A stretch of 64,000 bases of DNA from Acetobacter papayae JCM 25143 (GTDB taxonomy: Bacteria > Pseudomonadota > Alphaproteobacteria > Acetobacterales > Acetobacteraceae). Numbering within the stretch: the first letter of the stretch is position 1; the number at the start of each line of letters is the position of its first letter. The notes under the pieces are model-generated. The model did not search any database. It was given only the letters and a program-made list of their open reading frames with translations, and was not told where the DNA came from. Shown piece after piece: positions 20,861 through 29,919 of the stretch. The translations under genes and the position numbers were made by a program. Location of the stretch: assembly GCF_000613285.1 (NCBI RefSeq), contig NZ_BAIN01000004.1, positions 33,495 to 97,494 on the forward strand, given 5' to 3'.

Positions 20861-21307
20861 TCAGTCCGCTTTCTCTGTCAGGCGCTGGCGCTCATGCGGA
20901 GTGATGACATCGGCCAGAGTGTAATGATCCAGCACACCCAGCAGAGCCCCCATGGCCTGTGACAGCACACCGCGCAGGCGGCAGCCGGGCATGAGCGCAC
21001 ACAAGTCAGCTTTGCGCTCTGCGTCTGGTTCCATGCAGGCAAGCAGGGAGAGGTCTTCCTCCATATAACGCACGACAGCCCCGATCAGGATGGTTTCGGG
21101 GGCTCTGCCCAGCCTCACACCGCCATTGCGGCCGCGGATTGTCTCGATAAATCCGCCCATGCCCAGCCGGTGAATCACCTTGATCATATGCCCTTCCGAG
21201 ACCTGATAGGCCTGTGCGATCTGGCGGATCGAGCACAGCCCTTCGGTTCGGACGCCAAGGTAAATCAGGGCGCGCAGGGCATAATCAGTCTGCAATGTTA
21301 ATTTCAT
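20861..21307 (-). CDS. nsrR: Rrf2-family regulator, NsrR-like nitric-oxide sensor
   Basis: 148 residues from ATG 21307 (MKLTLQTDYALRAL, the classic Rrf2 start); an upstream in-frame start at 21343 is not conserved. The wing motif is RGRNGGVRLGR. The cluster cysteines are Cys91, Cys103 and Cys109. The C-x5-C part matches NsrR, but the first gap is eleven residues, longer than the four in the E. coli protein. Divergent from hmp, with a perfect palindrome in between, so it most likely represses hmp and is relieved by NO. Confidence 0.85.
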   Translation of the reverse strand: MKLTLQTDYALRALIYLGVRTEGLCSIRQIAQAYQVSEGHMIKVIHRLGMGGFIETIRGRNGGVRLGRAPETILIGAVVRYMEEDLSLLACMEPDAERKADLCALMPGCRLRGVLSQAMGALLGVLDHYTLADVITPHERQRLTEKAD

Positions 21308-21350
21308 AAGACCGAAGATGCACGCTCTTGACAGGTTTTCCAAGATATTA

Positions 21351-21375
21351 AAAGGTATACGTATTGTATACCTTT
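21351..21375. promoter_or_regulatory. Palindromic operator between the nsrR-like gene and hmp
   Basis: A perfect 10-base inverted repeat, AAAGGTATAC / GTATACCTTT, with a five-base centre (GTATT). It lies 15 bases upstream of the hmp start and downstream of a TTGACA at 21328-21333, a position where a bound repressor would block transcription. The most likely ligand is the adjacent NsrR-like protein; this is inferred from position and symmetry. Confidence 0.7.
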
Positions 21376-21389
21376 AGGACGTAAACCCC

Positions 21390-22601
21390 ATGCCTACCCC
21401 CCTTGATGAAAAAACCCGCTCCATAATCCTCGCGACCGTGCCCGCCCTTAAGGCGCATGGTCTGGCTATTACCGAGGAAATGTACAAGCGCCTTCTGGCC
21501 CGCCCCGAAATCCGCGATCTGTTCAACCAGTCGCACCAGCGCGATCTGGAGCAGCCCAAGGCTCTGGCACTGGCCGTGCTTGCTTATGCCCAGCACATCA
21601 ACGACCTAGGGCGGCTTGGCGGTATGGTTGAGCGCATTGCTGAAAAGCATGTCGGCCTCAACATTCTGCCCGAGCATTATCCTTTGTGGCGGATGCGCTT
21701 CTGGGGGCCGATCGGGCATGTGCTCGGCAGTGCTGCAACTCCCGAGATTGTCGAGGCCTGGGGCAAGGCTTACTGGTTTCTGGCCGATGTTCTGATCGGG
21801 CGCGAAAAGCAGATTTACGACGAGCATGAGCAGGCGCCGGGCGGGTGGAAAGGCTGGCGCGCTTTTACAGTGCGCAGTCGGCGGCAGGAAACCCCGGAAA
21901 TTGTTTCTTTCGATCTGGTGCCTGCTGATGGCGGTGCCCTGTTCCGGCACAAGGCCGGGCAGTATCTCAGCTTCCGGCTGGATATTCCCGGCCATGGTTC
22001 CCAGCGCCGCAATTACAGCATTTCGTCATCCCCCGGCGCGGATCATTACCGTATTACCGTGCGGCGACATGAACTTGGGCTTGTCTCGCCATGGCTGCAT
22101 GAGAGTGTGCGGGAAGGGGATACCCTGCTGGCCGCCAATCCAGCAGGTGATTTCTTCTTTGATGAATCCGCTTCTGGCCCGGTTGTTTTGCTGACAGCCG
22201 GAGTGGGGCTGACCCCCATCGTATCTATGCTGGGTGAACTGTGTGGAACAAAAGCCGGGCGTGCAATACGCTATGTGCATGGTGCGGATAGTCGGGAACT
22301 GGCGGCTTTTGTGCCCGAAATTACAGCACTTGCCGCAGATAATGTTCTGAGTGCTGACTTTTTTTACGCCCGAGATACGGGGGTGGATGAAGAAACCGGC
22401 AAGGGTGTAACCCGCCATGCCGGGCGGATCAGCACAGAATGGCTGCGCGCGACGGTGGACCCCACGGCTACGTATTACATCTGCGGGCCGGAAAGTTTCA
22501 TGCAGGACATGATAGGCACCCTGCGGGATGCAGGACTGCCCGCAGCCCAGATCCGGTACGAAATTTTCGGCTCAGCCTCCAATCCTGATCTGGTGCTCTG
22601 A
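21390..22601 (+). CDS. hmp: Flavohemoglobin (nitric oxide dioxygenase)
   Basis: 403 residues. The N-terminal globin has the distal Tyr32 and the proximal His87 in AEKHVGLNI. The FAD domain has RRNYSISS and the NAD domain has LTAGVGLTPIVSML and YICGPESFM. It converts NO and oxygen to nitrate in the cytoplasm using NAD(P)H. Divergent from the nsrR-like repressor gene with a palindromic operator in between. Confidence 0.97.
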   Translation: MPTPLDEKTRSIILATVPALKAHGLAITEEMYKRLLARPEIRDLFNQSHQRDLEQPKALALAVLAYAQHINDLGRLGGMVERIAEKHVGLNILPEHYPLWRMRFWGPIGHVLGSAATPEIVEAWGKAYWFLADVLIGREKQIYDEHEQAPGGWKGWRAFTVRSRRQETPEIVSFDLVPADGGALFRHKAGQYLSFRLDIPGHGSQRRNYSISSSPGADHYRITVRRHELGLVSPWLHESVREGDTLLAANPAGDFFFDESASGPVVLLTAGVGLTPIVSMLGELCGTKAGRAIRYVHGADSRELAAFVPEITALAADNVLSADFFYARDTGVDEETGKGVTRHAGRISTEWLRATVDPTATYYICGPESFMQDMIGTLRDAGLPAAQIRYEIFGSASNPDLVL

Positions 22602-22610
22602 AACCAGAAC

Positions 22611-22650
22611 GCATCCTTGCGGTTTCCATGATGGGAACCGCAAGGGATGC
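22611..22650 (+). terminator. Strong hairpin after hmp
   Basis: Arms at 22611-22627 (GCATCCTTGCGGTTTCC) and 22633-22650 pair almost perfectly around a five-base loop. It starts 10 bases after the hmp stop. There is no T run, so it may act as a terminator, an RNA 3' stabiliser or an attenuator. Confidence 0.5.
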
Positions 22651-22690
22651 CTGCCTGACATCGCCTATGGCAGGAAAAGGAAAAAGAGTT

Positions 22691-23065
22691 GTGACCCTGA
22701 AACACAGAGTGCCGGATATCAGAATAAAGCGGGTTTATGCCGCAGCAGAGCCGGATGACGGTGTGCGGATTCTTGTTGATCGGTTATGGCCAAGAGGGCT
22801 GCATAAATCCGATGTCAAAATGGATCTCTGGCTGAAGGATGTCGCCCCCAGCACCGAGTTGCGGCAGTGGTTCGGTCATGATCCGGCGCATTGGGAGGTG
22901 TTTCAGGCCCGGTATCGTCAGGAGCTCTCGCAGCCTAATGCCGAGCTTGAGCAGATTATTACACTCATGAAAAACAGCACGGTCACGCTGCTCTATGCAG
23001 CCCATGATACTGAACATAATCATGCACGGGTTTTAATGGAGTATCTGGAAGAGGCGGTGGCCTGA
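22691..23065 (+). CDS. DUF488-family protein
   Basis: About 124 residues with the DUF488 signature ILVDRLWPRGLHKSD and LRQWFGHDPAHW, plus VTLLYAAHD near the end. Function unknown in the family. I prefer GTG 22691, which follows an AGGAAAAAGAG purine stretch; the upstream ATG at 22628 lies inside the hairpin after hmp, and ATG 22667 has no clear ribosome-binding site. It may be co-expressed with hmp. Confidence 0.8.
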   Translation: MTLKHRVPDIRIKRVYAAAEPDDGVRILVDRLWPRGLHKSDVKMDLWLKDVAPSTELRQWFGHDPAHWEVFQARYRQELSQPNAELEQIITLMKNSTVTLLYAAHDTEHNHARVLMEYLEEAVA

Positions 23066-23104
23066 AAGAGCACTGACTCAATAAGCTGTCTGTTTTTTCA
23101 TTGC

Positions 23105-23916
23105 TCAGTTTTTTATAATCGAAGCAATGAAATGTGAAAACAGCATGCTCTGGCTCGATATGCCAAGTTTTGCGTAAATATTTTTACGATGGATTTTGAC
23201 CGTTCCTTCTGTAATTCCAAGGTTTTTTGCTGCGGATAACGAACTGTGGCCCCGTAGCAGAAGGGCCACCACATCCTGCTCACGCGGAGAGAGCCTGTCT
23301 CGTTCAAAATCCCGGAAAGATTTGTTTAGGTTTTCGGTATTTAGAGCAGTTTTTTCTAATGCCTTTTTTTCGGTCCGGTTGATCCAGTGCTGGATCAGCG
23401 CTGCATTGATGATGGGGGCAAATGCTTCCAGTGCTGAAAAATCTTCTTTCGAAAAAGCTTCCATCCCTGTGGAGCGCATAAGAGAAAAAACCAGTGCCGT
23501 GCCATCAGGTGCATGGGTGCAAAAAGCAATTTCCTCTACCAGACTGCCGCTTTCCATAGAAATACAGGGATGCACAAGAGGCGACAGGAAGTAATCGCTC
23601 TCAAAAAAAGCATCCGGTGCCAGTGTGGCAAGGCGGTATAACCCGTCAGCCAGTCCCTGCATGCACGCTACGTAAACAGCATCAAGCAGATAACCACCCG
23701 CCAGATAATCCTGCATGGCATTGGGCAGGGAAATGCCTTTCAGCCATCATGCAGCATTTCGGGCTGTTCAGCCGGAGGGTAGGCAAAAATCGCGGCAATA
23801 TCAAAAAACGCGACTGTACGCAGTGCAGACTCGATTGCAGCAAAAACCTCGCTGTCATTTATGTGTCTTATGGCGAGGGTCGCCACTTCTGACAGGACAT
23901 CTATCCGGTTAACCAC
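23105..23916 (-). CDS. LuxR-family regulator with N-terminal GAF-like region (one frameshift)
   Basis: The C-terminal helix-turn-helix (LSPREQDVVALLLRG and GITEGTVKIHRKNIYAKLGI) is clear. The visible 203-residue frame lacks an N-terminus. The missing part lies in another frame from GTG 23916 (VVNRIDVLSEVATLAI), which has a good AAGGAG ribosome-binding site. A missing base near 23743 joins the two (HDG then LKGISLPNAM). Corrected length about 270 residues. It is divergent from the APC permease-SDR pair, its probable target. Confidence 0.82.
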
Positions 23917-24011
23917 GCTGGTCTCCTTGCCCGCGGCGTTTGGGTCTGTATCCGCGCACTACCCCTTTGGGGATATAGGCCGGTTCTCTGCTCTCACTCT
24001 ATTATTACGAT

Positions 24012-25517
24012 ATGGCAACCGTAAAGGTTGAGGGGCAATGTCCGCCGGTAACGGAGGTGAAGATGCAGGGCAGGGATCGGGTCATCCAGTCTGATGACAG
24101 CAACCTTGAGCAGTTTGGTTATAAGCCGCAGTTTCACAGGGTTCTGGGGTTTTTTGCTGATTTTTCAATAGGATACTCCTATATGAGCCCGCTTGCGGGT
24201 TTTTATGCACTGTTTTCTTATGCGCTTGCGACAGCAGGCCCCGCGTTTTTCTGGACAATGCCCCTCGTTCTGCTGGGCCATACTGTCAATGCCCTGATTT
24301 TTGCCGAAATATCGTCTGAATATCCAATCGCCGGGGGTGTCTATCAGTGGAGCAGGCGTCTGGTTGGGGAGCGGTGGGGATTTTTGACCGGGTGGATGTA
24401 TTTTCTGGCGCTGGTTGGCGTGGCGGCTGGACTTGCCGCAGGGGTTGCGCCGTATCTGGCTGCGTTGATTGGCATAGAGGCCGCCAATACGTTTGATACC
24501 TATGTGGCACTGAGCATTATTATTCTATCGGCCGCGCTGAATCTGATTGGCACAAAAGTGCTGGGCAGAATGACCGAACTGGGCGTGTGGGCGGGTCTTG
24601 TGGGGTTGGCTGTCTGCGGGGGGTATATGCTGTGTTTTGCCCGCCTTCAGCCTTTCAGTGTTCTGTTTGAGAGTTTTGGCGCGGGAGAAGGGCACCACAC
24701 AGGCGCGATGCTGGCTGCCAGCCTTCTGGGAATATGGATATTTTTTGGCCATGAAGCCTGCGGCGATCTGGCCGAGGAAGTGCATGACGCCTCGCGGGAG
24801 GTACCCCGTGCCATGCTGACAACCATGCTGGCCGGTGGTGGTTCAGCCCTGCTGATCGCTCTTGGCATGATTCTGGCCGTGCCCGATATGGCTGGCGCTG
24901 TCTCGGGTGCTGTGTCCAACCCGGCAGATGCAGCCCTGCGTGCTGCTATTGGGCCAATAGGGGCGACTGCCATGCTTGGTTGCCTCATGCTGGTTGCATT
25001 CAGTGCGACTATTTCGGTCATTGCCTCTACCAGCCGTTTACTGTTTTCCATGGGGCGGGATCGGGTCATTCCGTTTTCTGCGGCGATGTCGCGCGTCAAC
25101 CCGCGAACCGGCCTGCCTACGGCCGCCGTGCTGGCGGCGACCGTGCTGCCCTGTATGGTTCTGCTTGTTGGTGGCTTTGCGCCGCATATTGCGGAAGCGG
25201 TTATCAATTTTGCTACAGCGGGTATTTATACCACATTTACCATGGTGCTGATTGCCGGAGCCTTTGCCCGTTTTGGCGGGTGGGTGCCATCGGGGCCGTT
25301 CCGTCTGGGTGGTTTCGGGTGGCCGCTGACGGTTATTGCACTCTGTTTCGAGGTTGGGGCATTGATCAATCTTGTCTGGCCGCGCCCGGCCTCACCGGAT
25401 CAGAGCTTGGTTTCGGTCATGCTAATTCCGGTTGTTTTGCTTAGTGTGTTCTGTATTGGCGTCGTGCTGGCGGTTCGGCGTCCTGCCAGTCTTATCGGGT
25501 CGAGTGAAGGAAATTGA
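24012..25517 (+). CDS. APC-superfamily amino acid/amine permease
   Basis: 501 residues with about twelve hydrophobic helices. The first helices carry FFADFSIGYSYMSPLAGFY, and SEYPIAGGVYQWSRRL follows, the pattern of the GABA/choline-type (ACT) branch of the APC superfamily. It would import an amino acid, amine or similar cation across the inner membrane. The SDR gene begins three bases after its stop, so they form an operon. Confidence 0.9.
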   Translation: MATVKVEGQCPPVTEVKMQGRDRVIQSDDSNLEQFGYKPQFHRVLGFFADFSIGYSYMSPLAGFYALFSYALATAGPAFFWTMPLVLLGHTVNALIFAEISSEYPIAGGVYQWSRRLVGERWGFLTGWMYFLALVGVAAGLAAGVAPYLAALIGIEAANTFDTYVALSIIILSAALNLIGTKVLGRMTELGVWAGLVGLAVCGGYMLCFARLQPFSVLFESFGAGEGHHTGAMLAASLLGIWIFFGHEACGDLAEEVHDASREVPRAMLTTMLAGGGSALLIALGMILAVPDMAGAVSGAVSNPADAALRAAIGPIGATAMLGCLMLVAFSATISVIASTSRLLFSMGRDRVIPFSAAMSRVNPRTGLPTAAVLAATVLPCMVLLVGGFAPHIAEAVINFATAGIYTTFTMVLIAGAFARFGGWVPSGPFRLGGFGWPLTVIALCFEVGALINLVWPRPASPDQSLVSVMLIPVVLLSVFCIGVVLAVRRPASLIGSSEGN

Positions 25518-25519
25518 AA

Positions 25520-26287
25520 ATGACACTGAAATTTGCGGGCAAAACGGTTCTTGTTTCGGGCGGCGCTACGGGTGTGGGCGCGGCAAGTGTTGTGCGCTTT
25601 GCTCAGGAAGGGGCGCAGGTTGCCATATTTGACCGCAATGCCGAAGCGGGAGAAGCGCTTGCAGACCGCCTTTCAGAAGCCGGTCATTCCATCGCTTTTT
25701 TTAAGGTTGATGTTTCCGATACTCATATGGTGAGCGAGGGTGTGCGTGCCTGTGTGGAAACATTTGGTAAAATTGATGTGCTTTTCAACCATGCTGGCAC
25801 CATACTGATCAAGCCGTTCCTTGAGATTGAAGAACAGGAGTGGGATTCTCTTTTTTCTATCAATGTTAAAAGCATGTTTCTTGTTACCAAGGCTGTACTG
25901 CCCCATATGATTGCGGGTGGTGGTGGGGCGATTGTCTGCACATCTTCAATTTCCGCCATTGCCGCAACTCCGACAGAAGTGGCGTATAATGCCACCAAGG
26001 GGGCCTGCCATATGTTTGCGCGCGCCATCGCTACCGAGTTCCGGGATCGTAATATCCGGTGTAATGCGGTCTGCCCCGGTTTTATTGATACGCCTCATGG
26101 ACAAAGGGAGCTCAGCGCGTTGCAGGCTTATGGTGTGGGCGCTTCCGAAGCAGAGCTGACCGCCCGGCAGGGACGTGCGGCCACCCCGGATGAAGTGGCG
26201 GGTGCCGTGCTGTTTCTTGCCAGTGATGATGCCCGTTTTGTCAACGGCACTCATCTGTTTGTGGATAATGGGTTTACAGCCTGGTAG
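25520..26287 (+). CDS. Short-chain dehydrogenase/reductase (SDR)
   Basis: 255 residues, classical SDR. The NAD(P) motif is VSGGATGVGAAS near the N-terminus, followed by NHAGT, the catalytic Ser of CTSSISAI and the YNATK active site. CPGFIDTP is also present. The substrate is not predictable. It immediately follows the permease; ATG 25520 is preferred to the TTG six bases upstream. Confidence 0.93.
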   Translation: MTLKFAGKTVLVSGGATGVGAASVVRFAQEGAQVAIFDRNAEAGEALADRLSEAGHSIAFFKVDVSDTHMVSEGVRACVETFGKIDVLFNHAGTILIKPFLEIEEQEWDSLFSINVKSMFLVTKAVLPHMIAGGGGAIVCTSSISAIAATPTEVAYNATKGACHMFARAIATEFRDRNIRCNAVCPGFIDTPHGQRELSALQAYGVGASEAELTARQGRAATPDEVAGAVLFLASDDARFVNGTHLFVDNGFTAW

Positions 26288-26294
26288 TCCTGAA

Positions 26295-26319
26295 AGCCCC
26301 TGGCAGAAAGCCGGGGGCT
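26295..26319. terminator. Hairpin between convergent SDR and metallo-hydrolase genes
   Basis: Ten-base stem AGCCCCTGGC / GCCGGGGGCT (one G-T pair) with a five-base loop. It lies eight bases after the SDR stop and just before the end of the opposing gene. A bidirectional terminator is the simplest reading. Confidence 0.6.
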
Positions 26320-26323
26320 AAAC

Positions 26324-27114
26324 TCAATCATAATAGTGTGGGAAAATTTTCAGTTTTTCTATGGCCTGCGGGTCATGGAACAGAACAAGCTCGGCATCAA
26401 GCTGTGTTTTGAGGTCGTTAAGACGTTTAATTGAGAGCAGGGCGTCCTGAGCGTTCGTTGTCGATCCGGGGATATGGAGAGCCGTAAAGTTTTCCTGCAG
26501 GTCGCCCGTGTCGAAAGACAGAATCATGGGGCCTGAATGAGGGAGGGTGACAACGGCGGACTGGTGGCCTGGCGTGTGGCCAAAAGTTGTGATGAGGTTC
26601 AGACCCGGAAAAGCCTGCCAGTCGCCATCCCGAAAGTCCCATTGAATATCATCAGAATTAAAATCTTCCTGAATATAGCCGGGGCAGGATGATGATAGGG
26701 CGGCAGTATATTCTTTTCTCTGCACGGAAATGCGCGCATTTTTCAGATATTTTATATAGCCGCAATGATCGAAATGAAGATGCGACAGGATAACCCATGC
26801 AATGTCTTCTTTTCTGATGCCAAGGGCTGCAAGCTGATTTTCAAGATTGTGTGCCGGCTGATGATAGGCGGTGTCATATTCAGGGAAGTAAAATATTTTT
26901 GTTTCTTCGCGGGGTCTTCAATATTGTCTGGGTCCAGCCCCGCATCGAGCAGAACCCATCCATGGCGTGTTTCAAGTAGATAGACGCAGATAGGTTCACA
27001 CAGCATGAAGCGCGGGTCGGCATCGGCTACAGAAACGGATTTAGGCAGAATTTCATATCCGCAAAGAAGGATATAAAGCTTTTTTATATCTGTAGCGCTG
27101 TTTTGATGCACCAT
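26324..27114 (-). CDS. Metallo-beta-lactamase-fold hydrolase, lactonase-like (one frameshift)
   Basis: Corrected length about 263 residues. The zinc motif HLHFDH appears in the corrected reading at roughly 26768-26785, followed by FGHTPGHQS and SFDTGD, as in AHL-lactonase-type enzymes. The N-terminal part (ILLCGYEIL, LLDAGLDPDN) is in one frame and the rest in another. A missing T near 26888 joins KYFT to FPEYDTAYH. ATG 27114 is the likely start. It lies seven bases after the amidohydrolase stop, so it is probably in the same operon. It could hydrolyse a lactone or a related cyclic ester. Confidence 0.8.
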
Positions 27115-27121
27115 GTTGGGT

Positions 27122-28602
27122 TTACTGCCTATTTGTATGCAGGTTGCCGGTATAATACCGCCTGATATGCTCCTCCCATGGCACGGTATCGGCATAGGAG
27201 GCCGTGGCCTGCTTCAGGGCGCGCCGCACAATGTCATGGAGTTCTTTTTCCATATCTTCCTGCGGGATAGTCTGGCACTTTCCATTATCCACAATGGTAT
27301 TTCCATTGACGACAAGTGTGCGCACATCACGCCTTGTCAGGCGTGTGAGTAGGAGTTCGGGCAGAATGGCATCTGGTATCTCATAAGGCAGGACACGGTC
27401 TGTGTTGACAATAACTATGTCAGCCGGTCGCCCTTCTTCAAGCAGGCCGCCATTATCGGGGCCTGTAATACTTTCCCGTCCCGTGCGCATCAGGGCATTG
27501 AAGCAGAGCGGCGTGCTGATGCGGCTGTCACCCGGGCCAAGGATGCCGGCTGGGTTGTTTGCATGAGGCCACGCAGAAGGCGGGCTTCTCTTAAAATGTC
27601 GTCATCATCTTCAAGGGACATACCATCCAGACCGATGCCGAACTTCATGTTTTTGTCGATAATGGTGCTGATGGGAGGCAAGCCGGATGCCAGCCGCATG
27701 TTGGATGAAATATTGCACGACAGTAGAACACCGCGAGCAGTCAGCAGTTCAATTTCATCGGGGCGCAGCCACACGCCATGTGCCAGTGTTAGTCTGGGTG
27801 AAAGCAGGCCAATCCTGTCAAAATAGTTGACAATACCTTCAGGAAAAGTTGCATCCGCCCATTCCTGCTGAAGGCGGGTTTCGAAAAAATGCATGTGAAC
27901 ACGACGGCCGGTGCTGGCCGATCGTGCACTGATTGCTTCCAGAGTGGCCCTGTCGGTCCATTGTGGGCCTACGGGGCCGTACTGCACATGGAAAGTCTCG
28001 CTTTCCAGTTCGGCCAGCGCATCGGTAATATCCAGCCCTTCCTGAAGGCTTCTGCGATAGCGTGATGCAGAGAGTGCCGGGAATTGATCCGGGTAGTCAA
28101 AAATATCCCTGAACGGTGCGCTGCTTTCATACACAAATGGGTTTTCCCCCGCGAAGGGAACCGCAAAGGCAATACGGATACCAACGGCTTTTGCCGCCTT
28201 GGCAACGCCTTGCGCTTCTTGCAGAAGGGTGCGTCCATTTTGTGTATTATGGCAATGTACTGCCGCACCGATACCGGATTGTGCCATGCGGGCAAAAGCG
28301 CAAGCGGCGTTCAGGAAAGACAGTGTGTGTGGCTCCACACCCAGACGGGAAACCCAGAGTTCGAGCGGGCCATCGGGAATACCGCAGGAAAGTGTGGGCA
28401 GGCCCCGACCGTGGTCATGAGCATTCGCAAAAGCAGGCATGGCAAGAGAGCCTGCCTGCACGTTTTCTCCAGTAGTCGGAACAATGCCCTCAATCACGCC
28501 ATCACGGGCACTGAGTGTATGGTTACGCAGAACCGGGCCATGGCCCGGGAGCGGCAGCAGGCGTTCGACTGCCCATGAGGCGCGAGGTGAGGACATGTGC
28601 AT
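27122..28602 (-). CDS. Amidohydrolase-superfamily deaminase/hydrolase (one frameshift)
   Basis: About 493 residues after correction, in the size range of AtzA/TrzN or guanine-deaminase-like enzymes. The metal motif is NAHDHG (His62 and His64). Further family features are VHMHFFET, LAHGVWL and FGIGLDGMS. A missing C near 27558 restores the C-terminal part, with ADIVIVNTDRVLP and VRTLVVNGNTIVDNG, which is the typical end of this family. Its ATG overlaps the upstream lipase-like stop (TGATG). Confidence 0.85.
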
Positions 28603-29861
28603 CAGTTGAACGGAATACCGGGCAGGGCATCCTGCACCGGGCCGGGGGGTGTCAGGTTGCCGCAGGAGGAGGGCACGGCTTTGCCAGACAGAACATCTTT
28701 GACAAAAATTGCAGAATCAGGAAGCGAGTAATTGACTGCGCCTCCATGGCTCAGGCCGGGATAGGTGTGCCACTGCACGGTGGAACCTGCCCGGCACAGG
28801 GCCTGTGCGGCATCGTACTGTCCCTTTGTGCCTGCCATGCCGTCCGCCAGTCCTGTGCCCAGAAACAGCGGGATGGTTACATGCCCGTCCGGGAGCTCGA
28901 AATACCGGTCCATGTCCTGATCATAGGCGGTAATGTCATGCGCCAGCATTTCTCCCCCCTTGGTAATGTGCAACTCCTTGGCTTTGTCGAACAGGTCGTG
29001 CAGGCAGCCATGTTCGGCAACGCTGAACATGATGCGTCCTTTTTCACTCAGGAGTGTTTTGGGGTCCGTTTCGGGGTGAATGGCCTGATCGCTGCCCGCG
29101 AGCCGCAAGGTGGCAAAAGCCGGGTCCATATTGCTGACCGTGGTATAGCGTTTTTCGTTGGCGTCTTCACTCTGCGGGTGGTCCTGATGGATGGCGGTTA
29201 CCAGACCAGTCATGACCGCAGCCTTGATGCCGAGTTCCGGTGCATAGTGGGGGAAGACCCATGACGCACCCAGTGTTGCACCAGCACCCTGAGATTGTCC
29301 GACAATCAGCATGGTATTGCGAACAGGGAAGTTTTTCTGGCTCAGAATGGCCCGACCTGCATCTAGAAGGCTGTAAGCTTCGGGTTGATAGAGCAGATAG
29401 GGGTGCACACCGGGCGTGCCGAGGCCCTGATAGTCGGTGGCTACGATGGCAAAGCCGCGCTTGAGCCACGCGCCAAGATAGGCCGTATCGCGCGCACGCG
29501 GGCCCATCCATGAAGGCGCGCAGCGATCCGCCACACCGGTGGTACCATGTGCCCAGATGACAACCGGCCAGCCGCCTTTGGGGGCCGGTCCGTCAGGGAA
29601 CAGCATATAGCCCGAAACAGCGACGTGCTGCTTGGGCTGCATGCCGTCTGTAGAGCTGTACAGGAAGCGATAGGCCGCGCTGGTATCGGCTGGCAGCCAG
29701 CTTGCCTTGAGCGGTTCGGAGCGCAAGATGGTGCCCGGAGCCGCAGTGACAGGGGCCTGCCACTGGTAGAAAGACGAGACATCCGGCGTGGCCATGGCGG
29801 GGCTGGAGAGAAGGCCAAGTGCCAACGGCATGAGAAGAAGTTTTGAAAAATAACCTGACAT
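28602..29861 (-). CDS. Secreted alpha/beta-hydrolase, secretory-lipase-like
   Basis: About 419 residues from ATG 29861. A signal peptide (FSKLLLMPLALGLLSS, ending AMA) implies export. The nucleophile elbow is GQSQGAG, with HGTTGVADRCAPS and ATDYQGLGTPG typical of the secretory lipase (LIP) family. The triad His is likely in LSHGGAVNY. An in-frame ATG at 29900 would lengthen the signal region. The stop overlaps the amidohydrolase start. It may release an acyl or ester group outside the cytoplasm before uptake. Confidence 0.82.
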   Translation of the reverse strand: MSGYFSKLLLMPLALGLLSSPAMATPDVSSFYQWQAPVTAAPGTILRSEPLKASWLPADTSAAYRFLYSSTDGMQPKQHVAVSGYMLFPDGPAPKGGWPVVIWAHGTTGVADRCAPSWMGPRARDTAYLGAWLKRGFAIVATDYQGLGTPGVHPYLLYQPEAYSLLDAGRAILSQKNFPVRNTMLIVGQSQGAGATLGASWVFPHYAPELGIKAAVMTGLVTAIHQDHPQSEDANEKRYTTVSNMDPAFATLRLAGSDQAIHPETDPKTLLSEKGRIMFSVAEHGCLHDLFDKAKELHITKGGEMLAHDITAYDQDMDRYFELPDGHVTIPLFLGTGLADGMAGTKGQYDAAQALCRAGSTVQWHTYPGLSHGGAVNYSLPDSAIFVKDVLSGKAVPSSCGNLTPPGPVQDALPGIPFN

Positions 29862-29919
29862 GTTGAAGATGCTTTCTCGTCTTGTCTGGGTTCTGGTCAT
29901 GATGGCGGGTTAAGGGTGC

